Source of the DNA: Halieaceae bacterium UBA5085
Lineage (GTDB): Bacteria > Pseudomonadota > Gammaproteobacteria > Pseudomonadales > Halieaceae
Reading direction: 5' to 3'
Assembly: GCA_002414665.1 (NCBI GenBank)
Contig: DIAF01000040.1
Location: forward strand, 1-59,814
Length of the DNA: 59,814 nt
Each line of letters starts with the position of its first letter. Position 1 is the stretch's first letter. This document shows positions 25,703 through 34,475 of the stretch, in pieces. A program made the position numbers and the translations under genes. The notes under the pieces were generated by a model. It did not search any database. It was not told the DNA's origin and was given only the letters and a program-made list of their open reading frames with translations.

Positions 25703-26595
25703 TGAGCTGGCTACAGCTGCGACTGGACACCAGCCCGACGCTCGCCGCTGCCCTTGAGGAACAGCTGCTGGCAGCAGGGGCGGTGGCGTTGACCATGGAG
25801 GACAATGCCGACCAGCCAGTACTGGAACCCGGCGTGGGGGAAACTCCGCTCTGGCAACACATACGGCTGACCGGCCTGTTCCCCGCGGACGCCCACATGG
25901 CCTCGGTGCTGGAACGGATACCGGACACACTGCTGGACGGGTGCAACCAGCGGGTGGAAATCCTTGAAGACAAGGACTGGGAGCGGGAGTGGATCAGCCA
26001 CTACCAACCCATGCGCTTTGGCGAAAAGCTGTGGGTCTGCCCGAGCTGGATCGACCCGCCGGATCCGGATGCCGTCAATCTGCTGTTGGACCCGGGGCTG
26101 GCCTTCGGCACCGGCACACACCCCACCACGGCGCTCTGCCTCGGCCAGCTTGACCAGCTGGCGCTGCGGGGCCACAGCATCGTCGACTACGGCTGCGGCT
26201 CAGGCATCCTGGCTGTGGCGGCACTCAAGCTCGGCGCCGAGCGCGCCCTGGGGGTCGACAACGACCCGCAGGCATTGGTCGCCAGCCGCGACAACGCGCG
26301 GCGCAACGGCGTTGCAGATGAACGCTTCAGCGTCACCCTGCCGGATGCCGCAACCAATGCCACATGGCAGGGCCAGGCAGATGTCGTGGTGGCGAACATT
26401 CTCGCCGGGCCACTCGCGGAGCTTTCGGACACGCTGCTCAGCCTGCTCAAGCCAGGCGGCACACTGCTGCTGTCAGGCCTGCTCAACAGCCAGGCGGAGG
26501 CCCTGTGCGAGCACTACGCGGCGCGCGTCAAGCTCACCGTGGCAGGAGAGCGCGAGGATTGGGTCTGCCTGCGCGGTGAGCTGCCCCGCGCCTGA
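25702..26595 (+). CDS. prmA: Ribosomal protein L11 methyltransferase
   Basis: 297 aa class I SAM methyltransferase that trimethylates L11. It has an N-terminal substrate-binding domain, then DPGLAFGTGTHPTTALCL, motif I VDYGCGSGILAVAALKLG, and the catalytic-region VVANILAGPL. It starts at GTG 25702 and shares one base with the accC stop, so translation is probably coupled. accC-prmA adjacency is common in gammaproteobacteria. It is convergent with the SDR gene, with 3 nt between the ORFs. Confidence 0.95.
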   Translation: MSWLQLRLDTSPTLAAALEEQLLAAGAVALTMEDNADQPVLEPGVGETPLWQHIRLTGLFPADAHMASVLERIPDTLLDGCNQRVEILEDKDWEREWISHYQPMRFGEKLWVCPSWIDPPDPDAVNLLLDPGLAFGTGTHPTTALCLGQLDQLALRGHSIVDYGCGSGILAVAALKLGAERALGVDNDPQALVASRDNARRNGVADERFSVTLPDAATNATWQGQADVVVANILAGPLAELSDTLLSLLKPGGTLLLSGLLNSQAEALCEHYAARVKLTVAGEREDWVCLRGELPRA

Positions 26596-26598
26596 GCG

Positions 26599-27444
26599 TC
26601 AACCCTGCGGCTCACGCCCCAGCACAGCGGCCATCTGCGCTTCACCGAACAGATAGGACAGCGAGCCGGTCATGTCGGGGTGTCGGCGCAAGCATTGTCC
26701 GCCATCGACATTGAAGCACTGACCGGTCACCCAGGACGACTCGGGGCCCGCCAGATAGCGCACGCTGGCGGCAATATCCTCCGGTTCACCGGGCCGCCGC
26801 AGCGGGATCTGCTCTTCGAACGCCTGCATGACCTCGGGGCTGGCAAACAGGTCACCTGTGGCTTCGCTGCGCGTCAGCCCGGGCCGCACCGCATTGATCC
26901 GCAGCCCAAGATAAGACAGCTCATCCGCGGCGGCACGCACCAACCCTTCCAGGCCGGCCTTGCCCGCACAATAAGCAGACAACCAGGGAAACGGCATGCC
27001 TGCTGTTGTCGAGGAGATGCAAACGATGCTGCCACCCCGGGCCATAACGGGGGCCGCGTGGCGCACGGCGAGAAATACAGAGCCGATATTGAGGTCCAGT
27101 TCCTGACGCAGACCATCCAGATCCTGCAACAACAGCGGCTTGAAGCCTCCACCGCCGACTGTGGGCACCACAATATCCAGCCGACCGGCCACCGCGTGCG
27201 CCATGTCCACAGCCCTGCATACATCCTCCTCTCGCAAGGCGTCGCCAGGACACAGTCTCACGTCGCCGCCCGGCACTTTCTCCAGCAAGGCTGCGCGCGC
27301 AGCCTGCAATGCCGCCTCTCGACGCCCCATCAGTACCACAGCGGCACCATCCTGCAGCAGTGCCGCGGCGCAGGCCGCGCCAATGCCGCCGGCGCCACCA
27401 GTGACCAGCGCCGTCTTGCCCTGCAGACCCTTTGCTGTATTCAT
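26599..27444 (-). CDS. SDR family oxidoreductase
   Basis: 281 aa classical short-chain dehydrogenase. NAD(P)-binding TGGAGGIG is at 15-22, the NAG-equivalent segment is GGGGFKP, and catalytic Ser-Tyr-Lys are S144/S145, Y158 and K162 (YCAGK). RR after the second strand (GRRE) suggests NADPH preference. The C-terminus has GQCFNVDGGQ, typical of FabG-like and ketoreductase enzymes. AGGAGGG directly precedes the ATG. The gene stands alone between prmA and dusB; substrate is unknown. Confidence 0.85.
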   Translation of the reverse strand: MNTAKGLQGKTALVTGGAGGIGAACAAALLQDGAAVVLMGRREAALQAARAALLEKVPGGDVRLCPGDALREEDVCRAVDMAHAVAGRLDIVVPTVGGGGFKPLLLQDLDGLRQELDLNIGSVFLAVRHAAPVMARGGSIVCISSTTAGMPFPWLSAYCAGKAGLEGLVRAAADELSYLGLRINAVRPGLTRSEATGDLFASPEVMQAFEEQIPLRRPGEPEDIAASVRYLAGPESSWVTGQCFNVDGGQCLRRHPDMTGSLSYLFGEAQMAAVLGREPQG

Positions 27445-27523
27445 ATACCCTCCTGTTTTCGTTATTGTCGATTGCAAGACCGGGCCCCAGTCTAACCTGC
27501 CTGCGCTGCAACCCACAGCGCGC

Positions 27524-27552
27524 TTTAACCACACGCCACGGTGGCGTATCAT
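27524..27552 (+). promoter_or_regulatory. dusB-fis promoter
   Basis: TTTAAC (27524-27529) and TATCAT (27547-27552) are spaced 17 bp. The start would be near 27559, leaving a leader of about 30 nt before dusB and excluding a GTG at 27541. In E. coli the equivalent promoter drives growth-phase control of Fis. Confidence 0.6.
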
Positions 27553-27588
27553 AGGCTGCTTCCTGAAGCGACCTCACAGTCTTCCTCA

Positions 27589-28575
27589 ATGCCGCAAATC
27601 GGGCCTTACACACTGACCAATGCCGTAGCGCTGGCCCCCATGGCGGGGGTCACCGACCTGCCGTTCCGCCAGCTCTGTGCCCGACTCGGTGCGGGCCTGG
27701 TCGTGTCTGAAATGGTCAACAGCAACCCGCGCCTGCGGACGACGGACAAGACCCGACTCCGCACACGCCACGACGCTGAAATCGAACCCCGCTCGGTGCA
27801 AATTGCCGGCAACGATCCACAGCAGATGGCCGCCGCGGCACGTTACAATGTTGCCCTCGGGGCACAGGTCATCGACATCAATATGGGCTGCCCGGCCAAG
27901 AAGGTCTGCCGCAAGGCAGCCGGTTCCGCGCTGCTCGCTGACGAACCGCTGGTGCGTAATATCCTGCAGGCCGTGGTCGCGGCCGTGCAGGTACCGGTCA
28001 CCCTGAAAATCCGTACGGGGCCCTCACCGCAGGCGCGCAATGGCGCCAGCATTGCGCGGATCGCCGAGGATGCCGGCATCGCCGCGCTGGCCGTGCACGG
28101 CCGCACCCGCGCCTGTGCCTTCCGCGGCAGCGCGGAGTACGACACCATTGCTGACATTGTCACCGCCGTGGATATCCCGGTCTTCGCCAATGGCGACATC
28201 GACTCTGCCGAAAAGGCGGTAGCGGTGTTGCGCCATACCGGCGCCGCCGGCGTCATGGTCGGTCGCGCCGCACAGGGGCGACCGTGGCTCTGCGGCCAGA
28301 TCGCCGCGAGGCTGGCCACCGGCAGCACACCGCCCGCGCCCTCACTGGCGCAGCAGGTCGCACTGCTGCACGGCCACGTCCGCGCCCTGCACCTGTTCTA
28401 CGGCGACTTCCTGGGGCCACGCATCGCGCGCAAGCATGTCGGCTGGTTCCTGCAATACCAGCCACAGTGGCTCACGCACCGGGCCGAGTTCAACGCCCTA
28501 GACGACAGCGCGGCCCAGCTACGCATGATTGACCAACTATTCACAGGCACCGCCGCAGAGAACATTGCTGCATGA
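27589..28575 (+). CDS. dusB: tRNA-dihydrouridine synthase B
   Basis: 328 aa, FMN enzyme that reduces uridines in the tRNA D-loop. Family blocks: LAPMAGVTDLPFRQLC, VQIAGNDPQQMAAAARYN, DINMGCPAKKVCRKAAGSALL (active cysteine in MGCP), HGRTRACAFRGSAEYD and ANGDI with GRAAQGRPW. ATG 27589 fits the family N-terminus although no Shine-Dalgarno is evident. It overlaps fis as ATGA. Confidence 0.96.
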   Translation: MPQIGPYTLTNAVALAPMAGVTDLPFRQLCARLGAGLVVSEMVNSNPRLRTTDKTRLRTRHDAEIEPRSVQIAGNDPQQMAAAARYNVALGAQVIDINMGCPAKKVCRKAAGSALLADEPLVRNILQAVVAAVQVPVTLKIRTGPSPQARNGASIARIAEDAGIAALAVHGRTRACAFRGSAEYDTIADIVTAVDIPVFANGDIDSAEKAVAVLRHTGAAGVMVGRAAQGRPWLCGQIAARLATGSTPPAPSLAQQVALLHGHVRALHLFYGDFLGPRIARKHVGWFLQYQPQWLTHRAEFNALDDSAAQLRMIDQLFTGTAAENIAA

Positions 28576-28886
28576 AGAAATCCGACCCAGCCTCACTTGT
28601 ACCCGACGTCCCAGCCATCCCTGACAGCACGCCTGCAGCGCCCACACCGGAACGACTGCACGATGCCGTGGCACGCGCAGTGGGTGAGTACCTCGAGGCA
28701 CTCGATGGGCAGTCGACAACGGATTTCTACCAACTCGTCCTGGCCGAGGTTGAGGCGCCCCTGCTGCGCGCTGTCATGGACTACACGCGCAACAACCAGA
28801 CCCGCGCTTCCCATATGCTGGGTCTGAATCGCGGCACACTGCGCAAGAAACTCAAGCAGTACCAACTCATTTCCGACAAAAGCTGA
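28572..28886 (+). CDS. fis: DNA-binding protein Fis
   Basis: 104 aa nucleoid protein and activator of rRNA promoters. The C-terminal helix-turn-helix (about 77-96) reads TRASHMLGLNRGTLRKKLKQ, matching Fis closely. The N-terminal 25 residues are Pro/Ala/Asp-rich and probably flexible. It overlaps the dusB stop by 4 nt, the conserved dusB-fis operon. An rrn P1 promoter at the other end of this window is a plausible target. Confidence 0.96.
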   Translation: MKKSDPASLVPDVPAIPDSTPAAPTPERLHDAVARAVGEYLEALDGQSTTDFYQLVLAEVEAPLLRAVMDYTRNNQTRASHMLGLNRGTLRKKLKQYQLISDKS

Positions 28887-28903
28887 CAGGCACCCCAGAC
28901 ACC

Positions 28904-30478
28904 ATGAGCGACTCCCATCTCGTAACCGTTAGACGCGCACTGATCAGCGTCTCCGACAAAACCGGCATCGTCGAGTTTGCCACTGCCCTGCAGGAACTGG
29001 GCGTTGCGCTGCTATCGACTGGCGGCACCTACCGCCTGCTGCGCGATGCCGGCCTGACAGTCACCGAGGTTGCCGACCACACCGGCTTTCCCGAGATGAT
29101 GGACGGCCGTGTGAAAACGCTGCATCCGAAGATCCACGGCGGCATCCTCGCCCGTCGGGGGCAGGACGACGCGGTGATGGCTGAGCATGGCATTGATGCC
29201 ATCGATATGGTCGTGGTCAACCTGTACCCCTTCGAGGCAACCGTCGCCAGACCGGACTGCACGCTGGAAGAGGCGGTCGAGAATATCGACATCGGCGGCC
29301 CGACCATGGTGCGCGCCGCAGCAAAGAACCACCGCTGGGTGAATATCGTGGTGAATGCAGGCGACTACACACGCATCATCGAAGAGATGCGCAGCCAAGA
29401 GGGCGCCACCACACTGGCAACCCGCTTCGACCTGGCGATTCGCGCCTATGAGCATACCGCCGCCTACGATGGCGCCATCGCCAACCACTTCGGCACACTG
29501 ACTCCGGGTGGCTCACCGGCGTTCCCGCGCACGTTCAATATGCAGTTCCACAAGGCACAGGACATGCGCTACGGAGAAAACCCGCACCAGAAGGCGGCAT
29601 TCTACGTCGAAGCGCAGCCCGCCGAGGCCGGCATCGCCACCGCCCGGCAGCTGCAGGGCAAGGAGTTGTCCTACAACAACGTGGCGGACACCGACGCGGC
29701 ACTGGAGTGCGTGAAGAACTTTGCCGAGCCGGCCTGCGTGATCGTCAAACACGCCAACCCCTGCGGCGTTGCCGTCGCCGCGACGTTGCTGGAGGCCTAC
29801 GACCTCGCCTTTGCCACTGACCCGGAATCCGCCTTTGGCGGCATTATAGCCTTCAACCGGGAGCTGGACGCAGAAACCGCACAGGCCATCGTCGAGCGGC
29901 AGTTCGTCGAAGTGATCATCGCACCGGCAGTCAGCGCCGCCGCGCAAGCGGTGGTCGCGGCCAAGCAGAACGTGCGCCTGCTCGCCTGCGGCGACTGGGG
30001 TAGCAGCATCCCCGCCCTTGATTACAAGCGGGTAAATGGCGGACTGCTGGTCCAGGATCGCGACCTGGGTATGGTCGACAGCGCGGATCTGCGCATTGTC
30101 AGCAAGCGGCAACCGACACCGCAGCAGATGCAGGACCTCCTGTTCGCCTGGAAAGTCGCCAAGTTTGTCAAATCCAATGCTATTGTCTACGCGGCAAATG
30201 GTCGCACGATCGGCGTCGGTGCCGGCCAGATGAGCCGGGTCAATTCGGCCCGTATCGCCGCGATCAAAGCAGAACACGCAGGTCTCACCGTGCGCGGCTC
30301 GGTGATGGCGTCAGACGCGTTCTTCCCGTTCCGAGATGGCATCGACAACGCCGGCAAGGCCGGTATTGCAGCCGTCATTCAGCCGGGCGGCTCGATTCGC
30401 GACGAGGAAGTTATCGCCGCCGCCGATGAACACGACATGGCCATGGTCTTTACCGGCATGCGCCATTTCCGCCACTGA
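28904..30478 (+). CDS. purH: Bifunctional AICAR transformylase / IMP cyclohydrolase
   Basis: 524 aa, the last two steps of IMP synthesis. The N-terminal cyclohydrolase domain has ALISVSDKTGIVEFA, LLSTGGTYRLL and DGRVKTLHPKIHGGIL. The transformylase domain has YGENPHQKAAFY, CVIVKHANPCGVA with catalytic Lys-His, and SDAFFPFRDGID near the C-terminus. It starts 17 nt after fis and is followed by purD after 11 nt. fis-purHD linkage is common in this class. Confidence 0.97.
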   Translation: MSDSHLVTVRRALISVSDKTGIVEFATALQELGVALLSTGGTYRLLRDAGLTVTEVADHTGFPEMMDGRVKTLHPKIHGGILARRGQDDAVMAEHGIDAIDMVVVNLYPFEATVARPDCTLEEAVENIDIGGPTMVRAAAKNHRWVNIVVNAGDYTRIIEEMRSQEGATTLATRFDLAIRAYEHTAAYDGAIANHFGTLTPGGSPAFPRTFNMQFHKAQDMRYGENPHQKAAFYVEAQPAEAGIATARQLQGKELSYNNVADTDAALECVKNFAEPACVIVKHANPCGVAVAATLLEAYDLAFATDPESAFGGIIAFNRELDAETAQAIVERQFVEVIIAPAVSAAAQAVVAAKQNVRLLACGDWGSSIPALDYKRVNGGLLVQDRDLGMVDSADLRIVSKRQPTPQQMQDLLFAWKVAKFVKSNAIVYAANGRTIGVGAGQMSRVNSARIAAIKAEHAGLTVRGSVMASDAFFPFRDGIDNAGKAGIAAVIQPGGSIRDEEVIAAADEHDMAMVFTGMRHFRH

Positions 30479-30489
30479 GAGAGCAACTG

Positions 30490-31773
30490 ATGAACATTCT
30501 GGTGATTGGCAGCGGCGGCCGCGAGCACGCACTGGCCTGGAAAGCGGCACAGGGGGCCGGCGTTGCGCGTGTGTTCGTCGCGCCGGGGAACGCGGGCACC
30601 GCTACTGAACCCGGCCTGCAGAACGTTGCCATCGACCCCATGGATTTCGCCGCACTGGCCGACTTCGCGGTCGCCGAGGACATCGCACTCACCATCGTCG
30701 GACCGGAGGCACCACTGGTTGCAGGCATTGTGGATTACTTCCAGGAACGCGGCCTGCGCTGCTTTGGGCCGCGCAAGGGCGCAGCCCAGCTGGAAGGGTC
30801 AAAGGCGTTCACCAAGGACTTCCTCGCCCGCCACGACATTCCCACTGCGGCCTACGGCAACTTCACCGAGCTGGAACCCGCACTCGCGTATCTGCGGGCA
30901 CAGGGCGCGCCGATCGTGGTCAAGGCGGACGGCCTGGCTGCGGGCAAGGGCGTGATCGTCGCAGAGACCCTCGCTGAAGCCGAAGCGGCGGTGACTGACA
31001 TGCTGTCGGGCAACGCCTTCGGCGATGCCGGCTGCCGTGTCGTGATCGAGGAGTTTCTGCAGGGCGAGGAGGCCAGTTTTATCGTCATGGTAGATGGCGA
31101 ACACGTACTGCCGATGGCCACCAGCCAGGACCACAAGCGCATCGGTGACGGTGACACCGGGCCCAACACCGGCGGCATGGGTGCCTACTCCCCGGCCCCC
31201 GTCGTCACCGATGCCGTATTCCAGCGCGTCATGGATGAGGTCATCCTGCCCACCGTGCGCGGCATGGCCGCGGAAGGCAATGACTACACCGGCTTCCTCT
31301 ATGCAGGCCTGATGATCTCGCCCGCGGGCGAACCGAAAGTCATCGAGTACAACTGTCGCTTCGGCGACCCGGAAACCCAGCCCATCATGCTGCGTCTGCA
31401 GTCCGACCTGGTCTCACTGTGCACTGCAGCGCTCGACGGTGAGCTGGATCGCGCCACGGCCAGCTGGGACAGCCGCTGTGCCATCGGCGTGGTGCTCGCG
31501 GCCGGCGGCTATCCGGGGAATTACGCCAAAGGACTGCCGATCTCCGGGCTGGATTACGCCTTCCCCGAGCACGTCAAGGTCTTCCATGCGGGCACCGCCG
31601 TAGAGGACGACGCGGTAGTCACCAACGGTGGCCGCGTACTCTGCGTGACCGCGCTGGGTGACGATATCGCCGCCGCCCAGCGCAGCTGCTACGAGGCCGC
31701 GGAGCATATCCACTGGGACGGCGTGACCCGGCGCAACGACATTGGTTGGCGTGCGATTGCCCGCTATAGTTAG
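30490..31773 (+). CDS. purD: Phosphoribosylamine-glycine ligase
   Basis: 427 aa ATP-grasp ligase that makes GAR from phosphoribosylamine and glycine. Motifs: MNILVIGSGGREHALAWKAA, VGPEAPLVAGIVD, VKADGLAAGKGVIVA, EEFLQGEEASF, TGGMGAYSPAP and VIEYNCRFGDPETQ. GAGAG lies before the ATG. Together with purH it forms the end of the dusB operon. Confidence 0.97.
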   Translation: MNILVIGSGGREHALAWKAAQGAGVARVFVAPGNAGTATEPGLQNVAIDPMDFAALADFAVAEDIALTIVGPEAPLVAGIVDYFQERGLRCFGPRKGAAQLEGSKAFTKDFLARHDIPTAAYGNFTELEPALAYLRAQGAPIVVKADGLAAGKGVIVAETLAEAEAAVTDMLSGNAFGDAGCRVVIEEFLQGEEASFIVMVDGEHVLPMATSQDHKRIGDGDTGPNTGGMGAYSPAPVVTDAVFQRVMDEVILPTVRGMAAEGNDYTGFLYAGLMISPAGEPKVIEYNCRFGDPETQPIMLRLQSDLVSLCTAALDGELDRATASWDSRCAIGVVLAAGGYPGNYAKGLPISGLDYAFPEHVKVFHAGTAVEDDAVVTNGGRVLCVTALGDDIAAAQRSCYEAAEHIHWDGVTRRNDIGWRAIARYS

Positions 31774-31797
31774 CGCTTCCCGGTGATGGAGCACGCC

Positions 31798-32442
31798 ATG
31801 TATAGCCGAAAATTGACCCTCGTGGACCGCCTGTTGGGGGAAGCCGATACCGTCTTGCGTACCCTGAGCAATCGCGGCAGGCCAGCCACCCGTCCCTCTC
31901 CCGCCGACGGCCACCGTGACTGCACTCTCAATCCGGCGCAGCGCAGCCACGTTGCGGGACTGATGCGAGTCAACCACACCGGCGAAGTGTGCGCGCAGGC
32001 GCTGTATCAGGGCCAGGCACTGACCGCCAAATTGCCTGCTGTACGCGAGGACATGCGCGAGGCCGCTCGCGAGGAAGAGGACCATCTGGCCTGGTGCGCC
32101 CAACGCCTGCAGGAACTGGGCAGCCGCCCCAGCCACCTGAACCCCGCCTGGTACGGCCTGTCCTTCCTGCTCGGAGCGAGCGCCGGCGCAATCGGCGACA
32201 AATGGAGCCTGGGCTTCGTAGCGGCCACGGAAGAGCGGGTCTGCCGCCACCTGCGCGACCACCTGCAACAGCTGCCTGCCGACGACCGTAAATCCCAGTT
32301 GATTCTGCAGAAGATGCTGCAAGACGAAGAGCGCCACGGAGAAAACGCCCTGGCAGCCGGCGGTGCGGATCTGCCCGCGCCGGTCAAGGAGCTGATGAGC
32401 GTCGTGTCAAAGCTCATGACCCGCAGCAGCTACTACCTCTAG
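31798..32442 (+). CDS. coq7: Demethoxyubiquinone hydroxylase Coq7
   Basis: 214 aa, ferritin-like diiron hydroxylase of ubiquinone synthesis (DMQ to 5-hydroxyquinone). Carboxylate/histidine ligands are in NHTGEVCAQALYQGQ, EEEDHLAWC, ATEERVCRHL and DEERHGENA. ATG 31798 is preferred over ATG 31783 because GGAG lies 9 nt upstream and the family starts at this point. It is about 25 nt after purD and could be co-transcribed. In Pseudomonas coq7 sits near vfr as here, with speD between; speD is absent. Confidence 0.94.
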   Translation: MYSRKLTLVDRLLGEADTVLRTLSNRGRPATRPSPADGHRDCTLNPAQRSHVAGLMRVNHTGEVCAQALYQGQALTAKLPAVREDMREAAREEEDHLAWCAQRLQELGSRPSHLNPAWYGLSFLLGASAGAIGDKWSLGFVAATEERVCRHLRDHLQQLPADDRKSQLILQKMLQDEERHGENALAAGGADLPAPVKELMSVVSKLMTRSSYYL

Positions 32443-32479
32443 CTTGCCTTCCCCCGCCGCGGGGCAGGACAGTGCCCCC

Positions 32480-32908
32480 TCAGGAGGGTGAAAACGCCTG
32501 TATTTCGAAGCTGTGGCTCATCGCCACGCCGGCAGCACCCAGCATGATAGATGCCGAACAGTATTTCTCTGCGGAGAGTTCAACCGCCCGCTGTACCTGT
32601 TTTTCCTTCAGGTCTACGCCGGTCACCACAAAGTGCATGTGAATGCGGGTGAACACGGCGGGCACCGCATCAGCACGCTCGGCCTGCAGCTCTACGCGAC
32701 AGTCAACCACCTGCTGGCGGGACTTCTGCAGCATGCTCATCACGTCAAACGATGAGCATCCGCCCACCCCCAGCAGCAGCATCTCCATCGGGCGCGGGCC
32801 AAGATTGCGCCCGCCGAGGTCGGGTGGGCCGTCCATCACAACACTGTGGCCGCTACCGGACTCACCCAGAAACATGACGCCATCCACCCACTTCACGGTT
32901 GCCTGCAT
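32480..32908 (-). CDS. OsmC-family protein (YhfA-like)
   Basis: 142 aa. It has the OsmC/Ohr fold with two redox cysteines, C51 (GVGGCSSFDVM) and C117 (EKYCSASIML), spaced as in peroxide-reducing members. The YhfA subgroup is encoded divergently from crp in E. coli, the same arrangement as here with vfr. The physiological peroxide is not known. ATG 32908 has AGGAG upstream. GC-rich stems (CCCTC-AG-GAGGG at 32473-32484) overlap its stop but lack a U-run. Confidence 0.87.
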   Translation of the reverse strand: MQATVKWVDGVMFLGESGSGHSVVMDGPPDLGGRNLGPRPMEMLLLGVGGCSSFDVMSMLQKSRQQVVDCRVELQAERADAVPAVFTRIHMHFVVTGVDLKEKQVQRAVELSAEKYCSASIMLGAAGVAMSHSFEIQAFSPS

Positions 32909-32962
32909 CGCACTGCTTCTCCTGTTCGCAAGACGGCGCGAGCTTAGCACAGGGGTTTACGT

Positions 32963-32990
32963 TTTACTTGCCGCAAGCGTGGGGTAATAT
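32963..32990 (+). promoter_or_regulatory. vfr/crp promoter
   Basis: TTTACT (32963-32968) and TAATAT (32985-32990) with a 16-bp spacer. The start would be near 32997, giving a leader of about 34 nt. No clear TGTGA-N6-TCACA autoregulatory site was found in this short gap. Confidence 0.55.
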
Positions 32991-33030
32991 TGGCCTACAG
33001 GTCGAATGACAAGAAGAAGGAAACCCCAGC

Positions 33031-33675
33031 ATGCTGAAGCACCAGGTCACCAGTGCCATTCCAGGTGTGGAGAACTTCCTCCGTCATTGCAACCGATCCA
33101 TCTACCGCGCCAAGCATGTCATTCTGCAAGAGGGGGCCAACTGCGATCGCCTGTTCCTGATTCTGGACGGCTCGGTGTCCGTAATGGTACAGGATGAAAA
33201 CGATGCGGATCACATGATGGTGGTCAGCTACCTGAACGCCGGTGACTTCTTTGGAGAGATGGGGTTATTCGGCGCCAGCGAGGAAGTGCGCAGCGCCATG
33301 GTGGTCGCCAAGGAGCAGTGCGAAGTTGCCGAGATTTCCTACGCCCGATTCCACCAGGTCCGCAGCCATTACCCGGACATCCTCTTTGCCATCGCCAACC
33401 AGATGGGGATGCGTTTGCGCCAGACCACGCGCAAACTCAAGGATCTCGCCTTTGTCGATGTTTCCGGTCGCATTGCCCACACCCTGATAGACCTGTGCAA
33501 ACAGCCTGACGCAATGACCCATCCCGACGGCATGCAGATCAAGGTAACGCGTCAGGAACTGGGCAAGATTGTCGGTTGCTCGCGGGAAATGGCCGGACGG
33601 GTGCTGAAAAACCTCGAGGAGGAGGGTCTGGTAGCTGTCTCCGGAAAAACCATGGTGGTGCTGGGCACCCGCTAG
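33031..33675 (+). CDS. vfr: cAMP-dependent transcription regulator Vfr/CRP
   Basis: 214 aa, the length of Pseudomonas Vfr. The cAMP pocket includes FFGEMGLF (G75, E76) and R87-S88 in EEVRSAMVVA. The long dimerisation helix is followed by the helix-turn-helix TRQELGKIVGCSREMAGRVL, whose recognition residues match CRP. It is a global regulator of catabolism and, in Pseudomonas, virulence. GAAGGA precedes the ATG. The stop codon lies in a CTAG shared with the convergent trpC stop. Confidence 0.94.
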   Translation: MLKHQVTSAIPGVENFLRHCNRSIYRAKHVILQEGANCDRLFLILDGSVSVMVQDENDADHMMVVSYLNAGDFFGEMGLFGASEEVRSAMVVAKEQCEVAEISYARFHQVRSHYPDILFAIANQMGMRLRQTTRKLKDLAFVDVSGRIAHTLIDLCKQPDAMTHPDGMQIKVTRQELGKIVGCSREMAGRVLKNLEEEGLVAVSGKTMVVLGTR

Positions 33676-34475
33676 CCGGGAAAGAAAAGCTCGCGCAATT
33701 TCTCGCCGGGTTCCTCGGCACGCATGAATGCCTCACCGACCAGGAAGCTGAAGACCCCCGCGTCCCTCATCACTGCGACGTCCTCCGGACTGTGGATACC
33801 GCTCTCTGTTACCACCACGCGGTCACCCGGGATATGGGGCAGCAGGTTCAGGGTCGTATCCAGAGCAGTCTTGAAGGTGTGCAGGTCGCGGTTGTTGATG
33901 CCGAGCAGCGGCAGGCCCAGGTCCAGAGCGCGATCCAGTTCGGCGCGATCATGCACTTCCACGAGCACATCCAGCCCATACTCGGTGGCACTGCTGGCCA
34001 GCTCGCGCATCTGTGCATCTTCCAGCGCTGCCGCAATCAGCAGCACTGCATCGGCACCGATGGCGCGGGCCTCGACCACCTGCCAGGTGTCGACGGTGAA
34101 GTCCTTGCGCAGCACAGGCAACGCACAGGCGGCGCGCGCCTGCTGCAGATAGGCATCACTGCCCTGGAAGAAATCGACGTCGGTCAGTACTGACAGGCAG
34201 GTGGCATTGCCGGATTGGTAGCTGCGTGCGATCGCAGCGGGATCAAAATCTGCGCGAATCACACCCTGGCTGGGCGAGGCCTTTTTCACTTCCGCAATCA
34301 CCGCTGGCTGCGCTGCGCCCACGCGCTGGCGCAGCGCCTCCACGAACCCGCGCAGGGCGGACTGCTCCGAGATGCGCGATTCAAGGTCAGCGAGGGATTC
34401 ACGGCGGCGCCCTGCCGCCACTTCCTCGTATTTGCGCGCCAGGATCTGGCGCAAGATGGTGGGGGCGGCAGCCAT
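33672..34475 (-). CDS. trpC: Indole-3-glycerol phosphate synthase
   Basis: 267 aa, monofunctional (no fused TrpF). It closes CdRP to indoleglycerol phosphate. TIM-barrel motifs: VIAEVKKASPSQGVI, LSVLTDVDFFQG, VLRKDFTVD, GADAVLLIAAAL, GINNRDLHTF and VTESGIHS. The ATG overlaps the trpD stop by one base (TGATG). It is the last gene of the minus-strand trp run. Confidence 0.97.
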   Translation of the reverse strand: MAAAPTILRQILARKYEEVAAGRRRESLADLESRISEQSALRGFVEALRQRVGAAQPAVIAEVKKASPSQGVIRADFDPAAIARSYQSGNATCLSVLTDVDFFQGSDAYLQQARAACALPVLRKDFTVDTWQVVEARAIGADAVLLIAAALEDAQMRELASSATEYGLDVLVEVHDRAELDRALDLGLPLLGINNRDLHTFKTALDTTLNLLPHIPGDRVVVTESGIHSPEDVAVMRDAGVFSFLVGEAFMRAEEPGEKLRELFFPG